Source: a virus. Taken from it: DNA of 32,304 nucleotides. A program made the position numbers and the translations under genes. The notes under the pieces were generated by a model, which worked only from the letters and a program-made list of their open reading frames with translations, did no database searches and was not told where the DNA came from. Position 1 is the first letter of the stretch; each line of letters opens with the position of its first letter. Shown here piece by piece: positions 30,440-32,304 of the stretch. Location: positions 1 to 32,304 of IMG/VR virus record IMGVR_UViG_3300030101_000233. One strand, written 5' to 3'.

Positions 30440-30480
30440 GAATAGGGCCACCCATAGCAGAACTACGGGTGGCCCCAAGT
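30440..30480 (-). terminator. Late transcription terminator after the capsid gene
   Basis: On the minus strand, GGGCCACCC (30475-30467) pairs perfectly with GGGTGGCCC (30453-30445). The 13-nt loop contains three further pairs. The stem is followed by a modestly U-rich TATTCTTAT. T7 has its main late terminator at this position, just after gene 10, where it tempers expression of the tail genes. The U-tract is weak, so read-through is likely. Confidence 0.65.
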
Positions 30481-30510
30481 GGAGAACTCAGACGAGATCA
30501 GTATACCAGA

Positions 30511-31632
30511 TTAGGCTCCGGTGTCTACCAACTCGTAGCAGGCTTCAGGACGAAGAACGCCGTGACCCATTGCGTACTTGGCAAGCATAAGCGTACCCAT
30601 ACGCTCCATGAAGTACTCAGACTCCATAGCAAGATCCATCAACTTCACGCTACCCACGCCTTCGGTTTGGAAGACAATACCGCGAGTACCAGTAAAGTTA
30701 ACGCCAGAGTAACCGCCTGAAGACACGCCAAAGACATCGTTGAGGATGGCGTTGTCGCCCAAGGTTGCATCCTGCGACGTTGACTCATCACCAGTTGGCA
30801 AGTGAGTGGACTTCAGAACCTGAATACCAGCAATCTCGACCAATTGACCACCGGACAACGAACCGTTGCCTTCTGGGTTGAAGTCTCGGTTGATGGCATC
30901 CAAGTTTTCAGTCAGCACCTTGTAGTAGTCGTCTGGACTGAGAATGCAATAGCGACCTTCACGGCTGACGTTCTTCTTGTCCATCAAGTTAGCAGCCTTG
31001 AAGATACCAGCAAAGATTTGCTTACCTTCGGATGCTTGGTCAAGAGCAACGCCGTACTGGCCTTCCGAGTTGATGTGAGTAGCCGTGGCAGCCTGATCAC
31101 CATCAATGTTGATCACAGCACCGAGGTACTTACTTGCTTCAACCGCAGCAGCAGATCCAGCAGCCGTTCCAAAGCGGTCAGTAGTCTTTCGTGCCCCTGC
31201 AATAACAGTACGCATGATTGCCTTGTCCGCGTGGTTAGCCAACGCTCGACCGATTTCGGTGGAGTAGATGGAACGAACATCATAGTGATTCTTCGCTTCA
31301 TCAATGTCAGCAATAAAGGCCGAGGACTGAAGCACACCGTCAATTGAGATGGTCACTTCGCCGTGGTTGATGGAAGACAGGTAAGCCGCGTTATCGACCA
31401 AGACACTTTCACCGGGGGTGTGGTACTTGGCTGATGCGACACCAGTCACGGGGAATTGAGCGGTCTTGCCGCTGGCGATGGTTCGCACACGGTGCAGACC
31501 CATCATCAAGTTGTTTTCCTCGAAGGTGGTCAGGACTTCCCCTGAGAACACCTTAAGGAACAGTTCATTAGCGTCCGTACCAGTCGCGGCATTTTCACCG
31601 AGGCGGTTTGGACTTGTTGCGCCATAAGCCAT
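30511..31632 (-). CDS. Major capsid protein (T7 gp10-like)
   Basis: The 373-residue product is close in size to T7 gp10A (345) and forms the icosahedral shell. The start has a clear AAGGAG eight bases upstream. The N-terminus is Ala/Gly/Asn-rich, followed by Glu-Leu-Phe-Leu-Lys-Val-Phe-Ser-Gly-Glu-Val-Leu-Thr-Thr-Phe and a segment with Gly-Lys-Thr-Ala-Gln-Phe-Pro and Tyr-His-Thr-Pro-Gly-Glu, which is typical of the HK97-fold capsids of autographiviruses. The C-terminus carries Tyr-Ala-Met-Gly-His-Gly-Val-Leu-Arg-Pro-Glu-Ala-Cys. It sits just before the tail tube genes, as in T7, and is followed by a hairpin terminator at the position of the T7 late terminator. The portal and scaffold genes that normally precede it are not in the window. 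Confidence 0.95.
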   Translation of the reverse strand: MAYGATSPNRLGENAATGTDANELFLKVFSGEVLTTFEENNLMMGLHRVRTIASGKTAQFPVTGVASAKYHTPGESVLVDNAAYLSSINHGEVTISIDGVLQSSAFIADIDEAKNHYDVRSIYSTEIGRALANHADKAIMRTVIAGARKTTDRFGTAAGSAAAVEASKYLGAVINIDGDQAATATHINSEGQYGVALDQASEGKQIFAGIFKAANLMDKKNVSREGRYCILSPDDYYKVLTENLDAINRDFNPEGNGSLSGGQLVEIAGIQVLKSTHLPTGDESTSQDATLGDNAILNDVFGVSSGGYSGVNFTGTRGIVFQTEGVGSVKLMDLAMESEYFMERMGTLMLAKYAMGHGVLRPEACYELVDTGA

Positions 31633-31685
31633 TGTTGACTCCTTAATTTAAACGCATTAAACAAATGACTGATTCTTTGTGTCCC

Positions 31686-32009
31686 TTAGTTATCCGACGC
31701 ATCGGGCCAAGTTTCATCTTGAGAACCATTCAAAGATCCGGCATACCAACCTTCTGGTAACCGGACTACAGAAGACGAGAGGGACCATCCCTCACCATCC
31801 CAATAGTAGACTTTTCCACGGACATCGGGGCCGAGCCTCACGAGTCCGTCACTTTCCTCCACGAATACGACGCTGGAACTCTGACATCCGACGCTTCCAA
31901 GCGTGATGCTCAGGAGGACGAGTGGCGTTTTTGGCGGTTTTGCCCGCAAGTACGAATGGAAGAAGTACCTGAAACAAAGCAGTAAATATCGCATTCCACA
32001 TTTAATCAC
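31686..32009 (-). CDS. Small phage lipoprotein of unknown function
   Basis: I chose a GTG start because it follows a GGGG stretch and overlaps the upstream stop by 8 nt, a spacing repeated elsewhere here. An ATG at 31994 has no properly spaced Shine-Dalgarno. The N-terminus has two hydrophobic stretches, the second ending in Gly-Ser-Val-Gly-Cys at residues 38-42, a good lipobox, so the mature protein would be lipid-anchored at Cys42. A 41-residue signal is long, so a start further downstream is possible. The mature part has a Val-Tyr-Tyr-Trp-Asp-Gly segment and a Leu-Pro-Glu-Gly-Trp-Tyr segment like small lipoproteins of other phages and prophages (from memory, not searched). Rz1-type outer spanin is an alternative, but the gene is far from the holin. 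Confidence 0.6.
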   Translation of the reverse strand: MIKCGMRYLLLCFRYFFHSYLRAKPPKTPLVLLSITLGSVGCQSSSVVFVEESDGLVRLGPDVRGKVYYWDGEGWSLSSSVVRLPEGWYAGSLNGSQDETWPDASDN

Positions 32010-32304
32010 AATCGCCCCACTCTGACAACACCTTGATTATGGCATTGAATCCGTTGCTGGTCTGGTAGTGGTATCGGTAACCAGCCACATCCCCCAAAAC
32101 TTGCAGCAAATCTTGGAACCCCACCACGCCATCTTCGTTCAGGTCGGACGGGCACGAGTTGTCTGCGTCGTACTCAACTTGGTATGGCGACGGTTCGCAC
32201 GGGTGGTCATTGCCACAAGCAAAGCGCACAACGCCAGAAGACACGAACCTGTCGGGACCAGTGAACCGAGCGATATGAAACGAACCGGGCCACTTCTCAC
32301 TCAT
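32002..32304 (-). CDS. Protein with dockerin-like calcium-binding motif (5' end may be cut by window edge)
   Basis: The open frame reaches the window edge, where an in-frame ATG happens to fall; the true start may lie outside. At least 100 residues are visible. Residues 51-70 read Cys-Pro-Ser-Asp-Leu-Asn-Glu-Asp-Gly-Val-Val followed by a helix (FQDLLQVLGD), and residues 85-99 form a second helix ending in Trp-Gly-Asp-Cys. This is the layout of a dockerin or EF-hand-like calcium-binding module of the kind often found at the C-termini of planctomycete exported proteins. The four cysteines (30, 36, 51, 99) suggest disulfides. It lies directly upstream of a small lipoprotein and the capsid gene, where T7 has scaffold and portal. 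The role in the phage is unknown; a virion decoration or host-surface function is only a guess. Confidence 0.6.
   Translation of the reverse strand: MSEKWPGSFHIARFTGPDRFVSSGVVRFACGNDHPCEPSPYQVEYDADNSCPSDLNEDGVVGFQDLLQVLGDVAGYRYHYQTSNGFNAIIKVLSEWGDCD

Noticed and set aside
30802-31347. Plus-strand open frame of 181 codons
   Set aside because: Antisense to the capsid gene, which is certain; no supporting signals.
600-31775. Isolated CTGTAG or CTACAG half-sites elsewhere (for example near 605, 6453, 14424, 31768)
   Set aside because: Six-base words are expected by chance many times in 32 kb and none is paired into the palindrome.

Overview
The window is most of the genome of a lytic, T7-like podovirus (Autographiviridae-type), probably from a marine or other aquatic community. 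Every gene I can support is on the minus strand, so the map reads from high to low coordinates. It has the T7 hallmarks: a single-subunit RNA polymerase, a family A DNA polymerase, a primase-helicase, a gp2.5-like SSB, and the gene order capsid, tail tube A, tail tube B, internal virion proteins, tail fibre, holin, small terminase, large terminase. I found no integrase, tRNA or CRISPR. The host is not identifiable. A dockerin-like Asp-Leu-Asn-x-Asp-Gly motif at the right edge resembles modules common in Planctomycetes, but this is weak evidence.

Layout along the coding strand: (1) 32304-30511, an edge ORF with a dockerin-like motif, a small lipoprotein and the major capsid protein, closed by a hairpin terminator. 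(2) 30420-13077, an almost gapless chain of overlapping genes from tail tubular protein A to the large terminase. (3) 12890-12149, a small HNH protein and two coupled unknown genes. (4) 12148-11819, a noncoding junction with direct repeats, A/T tracts, a palindrome and a strong sigma70-type promoter. (5) 11818-7397, an early region of short overlapping genes. (6) 7297-12, RNA polymerase, SSB, RusA-type resolvase, primase-helicase, a small HTH protein, DNA polymerase and a 78-residue protein.

In T7 the terminase end and the early-gene end are the two physical ends of the DNA. Here they meet at about 11.8-13.1 kb. The exonuclease, portal and scaffold genes, expected between DNA polymerase and capsid, would lie outside the window. 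The sequence therefore looks like a piece of a circularly permuted assembly whose true ends lie inside the window.

The most unusual feature is a family of nine near-identical palindromes (core CTGTAG-N2-CTACAG, best copy 20 bp) confined to 7317-11917. Five are intergenic: beside the first early promoter, in the leader of the second, after two stop codons, and just before the RNA polymerase gene. Four lie inside genes, always in the same reading frame, where each adds the peptide Ser-Val-Ala-Leu-Gln. Two early promoters with matched 5' hairpins and two UUCG-loop terminators flank the same region. Together these suggest a dispersed control or processing element of the early region that I do not recognise from any described T7-like phage.
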